Part shown: piece after piece, positions 1-11,299 of the stretch
How the letters are laid out: every line of letters starts with the position of its first letter
Numbering within the stretch: the first letter of the stretch is position 1
From: Blastobasis lacticolella
Taxonomy: Eukaryota > Arthropoda > Insecta > Lepidoptera > Blastobasidae
Length of the DNA: 64,000 nucleotides
Assembly (NCBI GenBank): GCA_905147135.1
Contig: LR990042.1
Location: forward strand, 10,035,545 to 10,099,544
Reading direction: 5' to 3'
Notes under the pieces: generated by a model
The model's input: only the letters and a program-made list of their open reading frames with translations
The model's database searches: none
Told to the model about the DNA's origin: nothing
Made by a program: the position numbers and the translations under genes

Positions 1-1138
1 ATAATAATAAAACCAGACAAAAGCAGACAGATTATCGCAAAACCCTCTACCTTTGTGGATTAGGCTCAAGTCCAGATATGTACTGTTATGACCTGTTACT
101 GTATTGTGTGGTTAAGTACGAAATAATTGACCGTCTCGCATAAACTTAGTGGTATACCAAACTCTATGCCGGTTCGTGAAGCAATCCCACAAATGGTACG
201 GAATAGCTGACATTTGCCCCTTCCAAAACTTAGGTAGATAGGAAAAAATATTGTAGGAAATAGAAGGATGTTTTGCCTTAACAATACAACTATCGAACAC
301 GAATGTAAATGGTAAAAAACCTCTATTGAATGTAACTGTTATTATTCGGGTTTAAAAATGTTTGCAGTGTTCGCCTCACGGCAGGCATATCAAATTACCT
401 ACAGCCTTCGCTATGCCGATAAACTTGTTTTCCTAAATTGCTGTCTCCACATCAAAGTTCTCGGGGGATTGTGCTCCATTTGAAATTCAGATGCGGTTTT
501 CTTGTCCCAGCCACTAAGAGTGTCGCCGCCGCTGTCTAGTAATTGAAGGTACACTGCCGACAATGCGGGCTTGCGAGTGCAACTTTGATTAAATATAGCC
601 AATGCCATACTTGTGTTCGCCATACTCCCACTTTTATGATTATTAAATTTATATTAATATAACATGGAAAAAAATGTGTTACAAATACCTGATACGAAAA
701 ACTAAATATTATGATTTTGTATTTTAAATGGCCATTTCTATTATAAAGAATATTTCTGTTTAAATTATAAAATCATTCAACCAAATAAGCAAGGTTGTAG
801 TGAGTGTGACGGTTTTATCAAAAACCCTCGAGGGAGCGTAAAAACTTGTGCAATTTAAAAAAGGCAGCGAAAGCAAATTCCTGCTACAAGAAATTTTAAA
901 AGCTTGAAAAATGCTCGTATGCGATACGGGATCAAATTGACTGTGCACGGAATGAAGTTGGTAAGAAATAAAGTGGTTAGAATGCCGTGTCATATCTGAA
1001 ATTCAAATGCAGACATCGTGTTTGTTCTACTGTACGTGGTTCTGAATAGCTTGTTCGGACGATTTCTAATGCTACCCTCTGATTGAAATGATCATGTGTT
1101 TGCTTGAGAGATACATCACGCATCACATGTACTTTTAC
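1..1138. other. no assignable feature
   Basis: AT-rich. A 70-codon minus frame at 411-623 (MANTSMALAIFNQSCTRKPA) has above-average GC but no recognisable domain. Confidence 0.4.
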
Positions 1139-1141
1139 TTA

Positions 1142-1424
1142 TGCGCTTATTACATCTGGCTAAATTCAGCCAACTAAATAAAAATAAAATCAACTAAATA
1201 TAGAAGCAAAAAACGTGAGAGCAGCTCAAAGTGGAATGTATTGCTTATTAAAAAAGGTATATTTTTGTAGTACGCCTTTTGACAAGCAGTGCGACGCGTA
1301 ACTTAATATGAGTGATACAAAAATGGACCTTATTCTATGAGCAATACTTTCCATTTTGACTTGCTCTATTTTAATTTTGCTTCTTAATTTAGACGACCGA
1401 ATTAAGGCAAATGTAATAAGCGCA
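1142..1424. mobile_element. foldback MITE, copy 1
   Basis: TGCGCTTATTACAT ends pair perfectly with ATGTAATAAGCGCA. Flanks are TTA and TGA (a one-mismatch 3-bp duplication). Interior CGTGAGAGCAGCTCAAAGTG and TTTTGACTTGCTCTATTTT pair over much of the length. Older copy of the element at 34050-34346. Confidence 0.7.
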
Positions 1425-1982
1425 TGAGATACTTAAAAGACGAGTTAGGTACTCATCACTAGCCCGAAACAGTCCACCGCTGGACTCGATATTGATGCTG
1501 CTAGTTTGTCCAATTAGCGTTTCTCTCTAAATCGTGATAAAATAAAATATAATGCTAACAAAATTACCTAGGATACCATTAAAGCGTTATTTGATACTAC
1601 TATTATGATAAACAACATCAAATTAGAGGATCCGTACATATTTACGCATGTCCCGGAACCGGTGCAAAATTTCAGCCGTAATAAGTATGTAAAATGAGAC
1701 GACAATTTGAGGAGAAACACAATGGTGTAGAATGCTACTAGATGACAGAGCCGCCTCGTATGATTTCATGTGACAATTTCGTATCATTTTTACGTTTTTG
1801 CTTAAATGTGCATTCGGCGGATTAAAATGTTATGTTATTTCAAAGCTTTGTAACCTGTATTATGTAAAAAAAAAACGTTTTCTCTCGTATGGAATTGGAA
1901 CTATAGTTTCTATTAAAATATACGTACTTTCGCAGGGTTTAAATAATGTTTTAGGGGTAAGGCTAGAGTGAATAGACTGTTT

Positions 1983-2056
1983 CTAGACAGGCAAGCTCCA
2001 TCATCGGTCGCATCGTCACTTACCACCAGGTGAGAAGGCGGTCAAATGCCTGGCTA
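1983..2056 (+). mobile_element. ~75-bp inverted-end element, family C
   Basis: CTAGACAGGC at the left and GCCTGGCTAA at the right enclose CATCGTCACTTACCACCAGG and GGCGGTCAAATG. Followed by an A-rich stretch (2060-2085). Confidence 0.6.
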
Positions 2057-2059
2057 ATC

Positions 2060-3770
2060 CAAATATAAAAAGAATATTTAAAAAAATCACTACTCACCCC
2101 TGTAGGAGGCGATCGTGTCTCTTTTGAGAGATTTTGTATAAAAATTATGGATATGACTATATTCATTATACGTCTAATTATAGACTACAGTAGTTCTTCG
2201 AAGTTTACAGAGTTCTACAATAACAAAAGTAGGTATTGAACCCATAACGTAAAGCTTAGCGCATAAAATTAACCGTGTGAGCCCCGGGGCAAATTTGAGT
2301 TTTAACAAACACATTTGTATGCATGAACCGTCGAGTTTTGATCGGGCGTCGTTCATCGCCTTATCCTGTATTTATTTCCCTGAAAATTCATGAATCTGTC
2401 TCTTGAAACTCACGTTGGAGGGTTATGAGTTATAAACCGATTTATAGGTCGCGTGCCAACTTTCGGATAAGGGGACCTGGTAAATCCTAATTCTGCGTTT
2501 TACTCTACCTAGCTATTCCTACGTGTACCTAAGTACCTATATATATTATACGCTAGATTTAATAGTACTTATCAAATAGTAATACGTATCAACATTTATA
2601 TTGATGTAATTAATACAAGTTTCAAGTTTAACCGCGCAGACCATGATTAAAGGTAGCCGTGGAATTTAAAATTAGAACTGCAATACTAGTTAATTACGTT
2701 AATACTAGTTAATAATAGCGCATTTTCTAGTCTGACTGGCCTGTCCAGACTCCTTTTCGCTCGAAGATCTACATATATGAAGCCTCACACAGTGCCAGGG
2801 CAGTCCGCGTCACTCAGTTTTGGAATGGAAAAATTAAAATAATAATATTCTTATTTATATTTCGTCATTTGACGATAAGAAGAATAAGTTAATTATTATT
2901 ATCAGCCCATATCACTTCACTGCTGAGCAAAGGCGTCCCCCCGATTCTACTATATCTTGGGATCAAGTACCTAGTACCTAGATATCTATAAATTTCAAAA
3001 GTGCAATATAGTGACGCTCTGTATATTTTCTCCGAGATTATTAATTTATTTATAGTGACGTTTAAAACCATTTCTCGTTTTCTCATGACAAGGGGAAAAG
3101 TAGGTAAATAAAAAACAATAAAAACGTAAATTTTGAAAATTGTTACACATTCTGAGTAAGATTGCCATAGGTGATGACGATTAATAAGTCTACAGCACAG
3201 TATCTAGCCGTGATGTATTTTAAAACAAAAGTTCCGAAGGTACGTATTTCAAAATACAGCGAGTGCAAACGACGCGAATCAATCGTGCATCTACACAATG
3301 ATATTCTTCGACAAACGTGTCTGTTGTTCCGTTTCTTTTGGAGGGAAAATGAAAATGTTGTCCATTCGAGCGTTTATCCAATCACCAGGTTGTATTTTCA
3401 GTCTTTGTATGCTCTATTCCGCTGAGATGTGATCGAAAGTCGGGGGAACTTTATGAAGCGGCCGCTAGAAATAACATTTCGGCAGCGTAGATAACTCGCA
3501 TCTGAATTTTAGATGTGACTTTTTTGGTTTCAGGCCCAGCTTGGGTGGGAGCCAATTGTTCGTTGAGTTTGTTTTCAGTTAATTTGTGGATTGGGTTTAG
3601 TGCTCGAGGACTGCGCGACGTGAAAATAAAAGGTTTTCCTATCCAGATAAAAGCCACTCATGCCAAGGTTTTGTGGCCCAAAATACGGAAATCTACTTAA
3701 GTGGCGGTAAACCTTATGTTACAAATGTTGGGTCATTTTTTTCTGGGGGTACTTACCTTCCTCTGTTTGT
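2060..3770. other. no assignable feature
   Basis: AT-rich with short TACCTAAGTACCTATATATA-type simple stretches; the only open frames are under 85 codons on either strand. No repeat recognised. Confidence 0.4.
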
Positions 3771-3771
3771 G

Positions 3772-3850
3772 AGTCTTGTTTGGACCGGCATGCTGAGTAC
3801 ACGTGCGCCCGCGCCTCCGTCGCGGCCGAGCGCAACCCCTCAAAGGCACA
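3772..3850 (-). other. candidate short first exon with perfect donor, minus strand
   Basis: Seen on the minus strand: a GC-rich stretch (GGCCGCGACGGAGGCGCGGG), an ATG at about 3793 opening MPVQTRLTNRG, and then GAAG|GTAAGTACC at 3771, a 9/9 match to the AAG|GTAAGT donor consensus. The exon-end sequence recurs at 7806-7831 inside mobile-element DNA, so this could be repeat-derived rather than a host exon. No downstream exon was found. Function unknown. Confidence 0.25.
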
Positions 3851-3859
3851 AAAAATTTA

Positions 3860-5640
3860 CGACCCGCCCTTTGTCGAGCACTATCTGCGTTGCGTTTACT
3901 AAATTTTTTCGCATAGAATTAGTTAAAGTGAAATCTAAAGTTTTAGCTAATCCTAACTTTGTGTCAGAAAATTTGTTGTAGTAGTACCTAGAGTTAGAAG
4001 TGATAGTGATAATGAGTGAATCGGACTCTAATGGACACGAGCAATCGAACAATCGCGCATCTACAGTGCAATATCTGGTTCCGTCTCGTACCTACATGAT
4101 CAGACCTGACCTGAAATCAACGGAGATTCCCAGTGGTCCCAGTAGGTAGCTCCGTGGTGGAACTATCTACTTACACTATCCATCATATATCTGGTGAGAG
4201 CGTTCCTATTATTTTTCTAGTGCCCCAACCTATTGATATCGGTGTTTAAGGTACACATAGTAATAATTTGATATTACTATATTATCTTGGGACTCTATTC
4301 ATAGAATTAAGCACTTGTTATTAGTTGGTGCACAGAAGACAGCACCTCAACCTACCCTGTTTAGAGTTTGAACCGTCTCCGGTCTGCACACGCCTCCATA
4401 GCAATGCTATCTGATTTTATACTAGGCGGGTAGGCTGATGTTCTGGTAGTTGTACATATTTAAACATAGTTTTACCAGCCAGCTTTTAGCAGCAGCGTGA
4501 CATCTGCTCTGGCTGGACGTTACCTTGTGCAAATTTAATTTATTTTCAGTTAATTATAGCTTTTAGTCACAAAGAAAGATTTTATAAGACAAATATAATT
4601 GGCGTTTAGAGGGATACATATATCTAAAACTAACAGTAACACGAATTAATCTGACTATGCAAATATCGATCCTTTTTAATTATATCCTGAGCCGTCCAAT
4701 ACCGCTATAGGTTACTCATATTTTAACTAATTGCCTTTCAAGCTTTCTCCACAGCTGTAACAATCCACAATAATACGTACGAAAACTTGCGCTCCACAAT
4801 ACAGCAAAACTACTACCTACTTTGCAACGCATTGTATAACTTTAAAAACCGTACACCATAACCATAACTAAAGTATCGGGTCTTCCGCGAAACGCAATAA
4901 ACACAGGAAAGAAATCGACAAAAAATTGTTAAAGAGCTCTGACCGGGCACTTGAAATCAATAAACGCACATTTGTAGACTGGTTCCCAACGGAATGGAGA
5001 TAAAAAACTATTGCCTGACCATTTCCATGAACAAAGCCACTGCAACATCTGGCGCACCGAACATGGCAAACGAAAAACAGACGTCAAAAAGACAGTCGAT
5101 TATCAAACAAATGAAGATATTCCTACCTAATATTTTATCACTAGGCAGTGCGTCCAGACTTAGCGACATACGCAGCGAATAACAGGAAAAGACATACTCT
5201 GCTCAGCTTTTCTATTATTATTAAAACAAAATGCGGACATAGAAAACCAATAGTTAATCCTTCGACGATGATAGATTTCTTCGTACAGAAAACGAAGAAG
5301 CTTCGAACTGCATTCACAACCACTGCAATAAGTACCATAATGCTAACCTCACAAGGGCCTCAACATAGTACAACCCAAAAGCCAACTTTATATTGAAGAA
5401 ACTAGACGTGATAGTCCAGTTAGGAAGTTATTTGACGACTTTCTTATAAGACCGATCTATAGATAACCACATGTTCACTCTCGAACGGGTACTGCATTCC
5501 AATTGGAGAGCGGGCACCAAAAAATAGTTTACAGTCCTAGATTGCTATGACTTCATTAAAGACCCAATAAGTGTAAAGCACGAACGTGCGGAAGGTTCGT
5601 ATTTACCACTCGCAATACTGACCAACACGGGAACATTAAC
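3860..5640. other. unassigned; A-rich second half may be decayed mobile DNA
   Basis: From about 4700 the plus strand becomes A-rich, as LINE coding strands often are, and it leads into the tandem array. Several short frames occur but none shows an RT, endonuclease or integrase motif. Confidence 0.3.
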
Positions 5641-6720
5641 TGAATGTTTCGGATAAGCTATCTGGGACCGGATATCGAGAGACAACATAAACTCTCGGCT
5701 ATAGGACATCGACAAATAACACTAGAAGAATAGCTGACAGCCGCTGAGTGGCCGATTTCGACATTACACCTGAACAAAGGAATAGCTCTAAGTTTATGGT
5801 CCTTGCTGTGAGCAGGCCACCGACTGAGAGACAACATTAAAGAATGGCTGAATGTTACGGATATGCTACGGGCGATTTGTTGGGACAACATTAAGAAAAA
5901 CAGCTAAAAGGTACGGGTACACTACGTTACTTGAAAAGTTACGGGTATTCTGCTGCGATAAGACAAGAATTCGAGAGATGACATAATAAGGACGGTTGAA
6001 GGTCACGAGTTCGCTGTTTATGACAGGGTATCGAAGGAACATTAAGAAGAATAGAAGAAAGACAAGAATTGAAGAACAGCTGATATTGTAGGCAGGTGGA
6101 CATCACAAGAAGGATAGCCAAAAATTACGGGTACGCCGCTTGCGACAGGACTTCAGTAGAACATAAAAGAAGAATAGCTGAAGGTTACGGGTACGCAGAT
6201 CATGACAGGACATTGAAGGAAAATTAAGAAGAATAGCAGAAAGACAAGAGTTGAATAATAGCTTATAGTGTCAACGGGTTGCGACAGGACTTTGATGGAC
6301 AACATAAAAATAATAGTCAAAAATTACGGGTACGCTGCCTGCGACGGGACATCGAAGGAAAATTTAGAAGAATAGCAAAAAGACAAGAGTTGAAGAATAG
6401 CTGATAGTGTAGCCGGGTTGCGACAGGACTTCGATGGACAACATAAAAAAAAAAAATCCTAAAATTACGGGTACGCTGCTTGCAAGAGGACATCTGAAGA
6501 AAATTAAGAAGAATAGCAGAAAAACAAGAGTTAAAGAATAGCTGATAGTGTAGGCGGGTTGCGACAGGACTTCGATGGACAACATGAGAACACTAGCCGA
6601 AAATTACGGATACGCTGCCGGCGACAGGACGTCATTAGAAAATATTAGAATTCACGGGTGCGACGGCGGGACATCAAAAGACAACAAATCACGAAGATCA
6701 AACCAGCAGAGCTCTCCGAG
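5640..6720 (+). repeat. degenerate tandem array with 140-bp higher-order period
   Basis: Seen: the word AATTACGGGTACGCTGC and its variants recur at 6121, 6181, 6320, 6461 and 6600. From 6181 on the spacing is 139-141 bp, so three full higher-order units and a partial one are present. Each unit contains GAAGAATAGCAGAAAGACAA and TTGCGACAGGACTTCGATGG blocks. Shorter, more degenerate ~60-bp subunits extend left to about 5640. In one frame the unit reads like RIAENYGYAACDRTS, but stops and length changes break it. It runs into the RTE-like fragment, so it may be an expanded segment of that element. Confidence 0.65.
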
Positions 6721-6748
6721 GGACCAATTACAGCAGTCAATATCCTTC

Positions 6749-6751
<3 letters not shown>

Positions 6752-6780
<29 letters not shown>
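6752..6780. repeat. (TA)n microsatellite
   Basis: An uninterrupted run of alternating T and A, 29 bp long, separating the tandem array from the left direct repeat. It creates artificial isoleucine-tyrosine runs in several frames. Confidence 0.95.
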
Positions 6781-6783
<3 letters not shown>

Positions 6784-6951
6784 GAGCACACCAGCTCTTT
6801 GGGTAAGAACCGTGCCATCTGCTGGGCTTGGTGGCTCAAAATACAAGTACAGACGACGGAACTACCGATGATGGCGACGCCATACTTGGTGACCTACATA
6901 CACCCTTGCAGAAGCATTTCTGGCTAGTATTGTACCTGGAACGGAACGGAA
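6779..6951. repeat. left direct repeat flanking the RTE-like fragment
   Basis: Starts TATCCGGAGCACACCAG and shares GCTCAAAATACAAGTACAGA, ACCTACATACACCCTTGCAG and TGTACCTGGAACGGAACGGA with 7616-7807 in the same order and orientation. The repeats bracket the LINE C-terminal fragment. Confidence 0.75.
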
Positions 6952-7376
6952 TCTTAGATGGTAAAACCATCACAAAAATAATCAAAGTCCGTAGACTATT
7001 GTATTTCGGCCACATAATAAGATGCGACACACCACACATACTGCACGCAGCCAGAGAATACAGAGAAAACAAACGCAAAGTCGGCCGGCCGATCTTTACA
7101 TGGGAGGACTTGCTAGATCAGGACATAGACAAGTATACCAGAAGATCCAAAGAATCCTGGAAGGAATTAGCACGAAACAGGACCCTGATGGAAAGGGAAG
7201 CAGATAAAGTATATAAATCACCGGAAACGGATTTCGAATCAGAGCCAGAGAGCCTACCAACCTCCTGCACTGCAAACAAATCCGCAGAAGATGACCAGGA
7301 TAAACCCGGAACAACACCCACTGCAGAGCCAACAGAACACCATAACCGGAGCAGAACCAACCACAGCAGTCTATAG
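6940..7376 (+). mobile_element. RTE-like non-LTR retrotransposon, 3' coding fragment
   Basis: The last part of a 182-codon frame (6828-7376) carries the signature that follows the reverse transcriptase in RTE-type LINEs: VRRLLYFGHIIR (frame residues 54-65), KVGRPIFTWEDLLDQDI (84-100) and SWKELARNRTL (110-120). In the family this is the C-terminal end of the polyprotein (GHV..R then GRP...W.D...W..LA.DR). No YADD or thumb region lies upstream, so the copy is 5'-truncated and the ATG at 6828 is not native. After residue 132 the frame is acidic and proline/threonine-rich and ends with TAG. It lies between two direct repeats (6779-6951 and 7616-7807). It is not expected to be active. Confidence 0.7.
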
Positions 7377-7615
7377 CATCCATCTTTTATATATTTACAC
7401 ACCAAGTATAGTATCTATCCTCCCTCACACTGGCTCGATGTATGAATTCTTGTCGGTTCTAATCTAACTCCTGTCGCTCCCATCCTGACTGCGAAAGCCC
7501 TACAGTCCCCTCGCATCTACGTGCGCACTGGTATCTCGGGCTGGAGGTAGCGCAAATCAGCCGGGGACGCGATGTGGTGTCGCTTAAGTCCAACAACTCC
7601 CACGTCCGCGACGGT

Positions 7616-7807
7616 ATCCGGAGCAAACCAGTTCTTCGGGTGATACCCGTGCCACCCGCTGAACTCGGTTGCTCAAAATACAAGTACAGACGACGGAATC
7701 ACGGACGTAGGCGACATCATACCTGGTTCTTTCTGATATGACCTACATACACCCTTGCAGAAGAACTTCTGGCTGGTGTTGTACCTGGAACGGAACGGAA
7801 CGGAACG
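7616..7807. repeat. right direct repeat flanking the RTE-like fragment
   Basis: Second copy of the 6779-6951 segment, slightly longer (extra TGGTTCTTTCTGATATG near the middle and additional GGAAC units at the end). The GGAAC stretch at 7789-7808 is a short pentamer repeat. The right end continues into the GGTACTTACCTTCCTCTG word shared with 3750. Confidence 0.75.
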
Positions 7808-8106
7808 GGGTACTTACCTTCCTCTGTTTGTCTTGAGTAGTTGTCTTCGTCAAAAAATATTCCATATTTTGCTGAAATACTGTGTACGTATTTGAGGAAT
7901 TGCAGCTTAGCTCTTAAACCAAGCAGAAATAAATTCAAAATTTGTTATCAAATTGTCTTTTGTTGGAGATCGCAACCCCGAACAAACAGGATTTTCAACA
8001 GAGTTATGTCAATAAAATAGATTCAAACCAATGTAATGCGGAAGTAACTCTTGTCAATCTATCTGTATGTTACATTTTCACGCCTAAACCGCCTTTTTTC
8101 TTTTTA

Positions 8107-8183
8107 CTAGACAGGCATTTGACCGGGCTATCTCACCAGATGAGAAGGGACGATGCGGTCGAAGATGGAGCATGCCTGTCTAG
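8107..8183 (-). mobile_element. ~75-bp inverted-end element, family C, best-preserved ends
   Basis: CTAGACAGGCAT (8107-8118) and ATGCCTGTCTAG (8172-8183) are perfect 12-bp inverted repeats. Interior: CTATCTCACCAGATGAGAAG and GATGCGGTCGAAGATGGAGC. The plus-strand left flank is T-rich, i.e. A-rich at the 3' side of this copy's own strand, as in the other copies. Confidence 0.65.
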
Positions 8184-8189
8184 AGATAG

Positions 8190-9570
8190 CCTATACTGTG
8201 GTTTTAAAGGAGTCCAGGTCCTTAGCGTTCCATTCCTTAGCCGTACGTATTAGAAAGTCATTACTGCGGGGGGGGGTAACATGAAGATATATTGATCTAG
8301 GTATCTTTGCAATAAGTTGCGAGTATCCAACATACACTTTTTAATATGTTTAAGGTCTACTTAAGGTTTGCGGAAAATGCCATTTGTCAGCGCTCGGCGC
8401 ATATTTGCGTTATCGCATTTTTATCCGGTTGCAATGAAAAATATAATAAGCATTTGTAATTTGTTTCAGGTAATAACAACGAGTTTTAGTTATAAAAATA
8501 CGGTACGTATTTTCTTTGCGATTACAGAGCAGCACTTTATTTAAACTCAACTCCGTCTTTTTTAATTACAATCCGAACTTGAAGTTAATGTAACTCCAAA
8601 AAAGATTGCGCTTAACGTTAAATGAGATAAAAACTTTTTCGCGAAAGATAATTATTTTTTCCTCCGACACTAAAGTTTTGGAAGACTAATTAGAAACATT
8701 AAATAAAAATAAGCTTCCTAATATTCCCACTGGCTTGGAACTTCGTGTTGTGTTTCAAGTGTATTATAATACCTTGCATTAGATAGTATTGTGTGGAACA
8801 CTGGAAGATCACCACTCGTGTTAGACATGGTGTCCTAGGATGGCGGTGCCATCCCATAATGATTTGTTAGATTATTTTCACAAAAGCAGTTTATCATCTC
8901 GATTTCACATCCTCGTTCTTCCATGATCGCAAATTTTACTATTCGCATTTTTCATGTACCGGGTTTTTCATTTACCATTTTATAACATTCATAACAAATA
9001 ACAGCCGCAATACCAATAAACTTTAATATAGGTACTACCGATATTTAATACAGCAGTGAATCGTCACTGAACGTAAGTAAACAATAGGTATGGCGCGGTT
9101 TCCATAGAGCGGTGTCAAAAAGCGTTTCCAATGATTACCTATATCAAAATCTTTGGTTTCCATACTATAAACATTTCAGTGACTGCTGTTCTAACTTTAC
9201 GGAAACATTACGTTGTTTATAATATAAAGTAATGTTATTTACCTTCAAAACACGCTTTTAGCATAAAAGTTCCATCTTTCGCAGACGCTACGTAAGAGAT
9301 ATTTCCTCAAGAATACAAGCGTCAAGCATTCCCTCGGGTTTGACCTGAAATATTTGAAAAATGTCGCAAACTCCTCCGCAAAGAGTAAGCCGATAGTAAA
9401 ATCTATATTTTGGCAAAGGGCTTTCCTGCGAAGCAGAATTTTGTAATATTTTTGTCAGTTAAAAAGTTATCTTGGGATACTTAACTGTATACCAAATGGA
9501 CGCTGTAATTGTACTGTAAATAAACTATTATTGCGTAAGAGAGTAGCATTCACTTTGTAAAAGATTCAGA
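8190..9570. other. no assignable feature
   Basis: AT-rich; a G9 run at about 8269-8277 is the only notable simple sequence. Confidence 0.4.
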
Positions 9571-9572
9571 CG

Positions 9573-9835
9573 TTTTTTTATACTACTAAGGTGGCAAACA
9601 AGCTTAGGGCCTACCTGATGTTAAGCTTCACCGCAGCCTATGGCCGTTTGCAGTACCAGGGGTTTCACCTACGCGCTGCGGACCCCGTAGAAACCTTTTC
9701 ACCCCTTTCTTGAAGACCGCCATGTTGTACTTTCCAGGGATCTCATTCCACAACTTTAATGTTCGTGAGAGAAATCGTGTCTTAAAATCGGACACACCAT
9801 GAGAGAAGCGATTCATTAAAATTTGTATATTACTA
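9573..9835 (-). mobile_element. non-LTR retrotransposon 3' end (family F)
   Basis: Minus strand codes a reverse-transcriptase tail: NRFSHGVSDFKTRFLSRTLK, LWNEIPGKYNMAVFKKGVKR, FLRGPQRVGETPGTANGHRL then stop, followed by the 3' end ...CATCAGGTAGGCCC...TTTGCCACCTTAGTAGTATA and A-run. LW...P..Y....FK+...FLRG is typical of the end of insect LINE polyproteins. Only the last ~60 codons remain. Confidence 0.7.
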
Positions 9836-9985
9836 GCTTTGGCCTGCGACTTCGTCCGCGTGGAAATAGTTCTTAAGGCAGTTTAGCTTTTGCCCGAAGT
9901 TTAAAAGACCATTTTAAATGACCTCCTCCAGTCCCGTACCCCGACATTTTTTTCTGAAATATACCTATTCAATGTACAGACACGG
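9830..9985 (+). repeat. family E repeat, partial
   Basis: ACTAGCTTTGGCCTGCGACT, TCGTCCGCGTGGAAATAG, TAAGGCAGTTTAGCTTTTGC and TTTTAAATGACCTCCTCC match the first half of 41805-42112; the second half is missing. Confidence 0.6.
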
Positions 9986-10063
9986 CTATTTTACAGTATT
10001 ATAACAGTATCTATAGATAGAAAGATAATAATAAGTAGGTACTTTGTATTGCTGAAAATAAGG

Positions 10064-10132
10064 CATGCTCCATCTTCGGCCGCATCGTCACTTACCACTA
10101 GGTGAGATGGCGGTCAAATGCCTGGATAGTCT
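10064..10132 (+). mobile_element. ~75-bp element, family C
   Basis: GGCATGCTCCATCTTCGGCC, GCATCGTCACTTACCACTAG and GGCGGTCAAATGCCTGGATA. The left CTAGA is lost. Confidence 0.55.
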
Positions 10133-10344
10133 AACGTTACCTGAAACACGGATTGGAAATCTCGAGGGAACGTCCTTCATTCATTCATTGTATGAGATAC
10201 GAGTATCAACCTCTGGTCTCCTGTGTCGGAGCATTATACTGCCCTAGAGGCGTCCCACAGCGCTTATAATGAGTGGTAATTGTAGCAACCGGAGTCTGAT
10301 AAGTTTTTTACTAATTAAAATTTCCTAAGTAACTCTTCATTAGT

Positions 10345-10698
10345 CATCATCATCTTGGCGTTAATGTCTCGGTTGTGCTCTCACGCGCGAGGGCCTGGGG
10401 TCCGCCTTGATCATGATCAGGTAATTACAGTGGAGCGACTGCCATCTGACCTGCGTGATCCTCCTACATTTTCTACACTAACAATATAAAATTTGAATTG
10501 TTTTAGGTTACACATTCAGTCGCCTGAATGTGCAGGTTTCATCACGATGTTTTCTCTCAGCGTAAGAGCATCGGTTAGTATTTAACTAATGCACATAAGT
10601 CCGAAAAGAGTCATTGGTACAATATGGCGGCAGTGGAATTCGAACCCGGTACCTATCGTATACGAGTCAGATACCTTAACCACTAGGCTACCGACGCG
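10345..10698 (-). mobile_element. tRNA-headed SINE, full-length copy
   Basis: On the minus strand it starts CGCGTCGGTAGCCTAGTGG: box A (TAGCCTAGTGG, plus-strand 10680-10690) is a perfect TRGCNNAGTGG match, and GGTTCGAATTCC (10635-10646) is a box-B-like site one base too long. These are the internal RNA polymerase III promoters of tRNA-derived SINEs. The body holds GACTGAATGTG palindromic words and GGTCCGCCTTGATCATG, and the 3' end is GATGATGATGA. ~354 bp. Confidence 0.75.
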
Positions 10699-11229
10699 AT
10701 TTATTAGTAATTACGATCACTGTTTATTGGTACTCCTCATTTTATTATAATTGTACTCTATATTCTTTACTTTTAATTAAAGTGGACTATTAGGACCGAG
10801 AACTATATTTAAATTCTCCTCTTTACATTGTTGCGAAAATTTCGTGGCAAACCACTTAAGACATGGCTTTAAATTTTATGACCGTAAAATTATAAGAGGT
10901 TCCCATTGTAACACTTCATTGAAATTCTTCTTAGTGCCTATTTTACCTTTTACGAGATTATGAAAAGGGGCCACGAGGAGGTGTCGAAGGGAAAGAAATA
11001 ACTGAAATTTTATTCATAGCATTTCAACAGGCGACTTCGGTAGTAATTTCCGTTGTTGCCATAAATTAGTAGTCCATTTGCGTGGTCGTCGTACACAGAC
11101 CGTTGAGGAAAACCGAGCCTTACTAGCGTTATTTATCTACCCACACGGGGCCAGCGGCATTATACCTAGTCGTATTTGGGTGAGCTCTGATATTGATACT
11201 GTTTTAATAGGATTAGTTCTCAGCGTTTA

Positions 11230-11290
11230 AAGCGGGTGGCGGTGATCGCTTTCCATCAGGTGGCACGTTTGCTTAATTGTCTTCCTTTAC
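11230..11290 (+). mobile_element. LINE 3' end fragment, family F
   Basis: GGTGATCGCTTTCCATCAGG followed by TGGCACGTTTGCTTAATTGT resembles the 3' end of family F. Only about 60 bp survive. Confidence 0.4.
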
Positions 11291-11299
11291 GTTAAAAAG

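Noticed and set aside
6645..6927. overlapping frames with isoleucine-tyrosine runs on both strands
   Set aside because: The runs are the translation of the (TA)n microsatellite.
6828..7376. 182-codon host protein gene
   Set aside because: The middle has RTE-type C-terminal motifs and the first ~40 codons belong to the left direct repeat, so it is a mobile-element fragment.
10635..10698. tRNA gene on the minus strand
   Set aside because: Box A and a box-B-like site are present, but the acceptor stem does not close, the T-arm box is one base too long, and the sequence continues into a SINE body shared with other loci.
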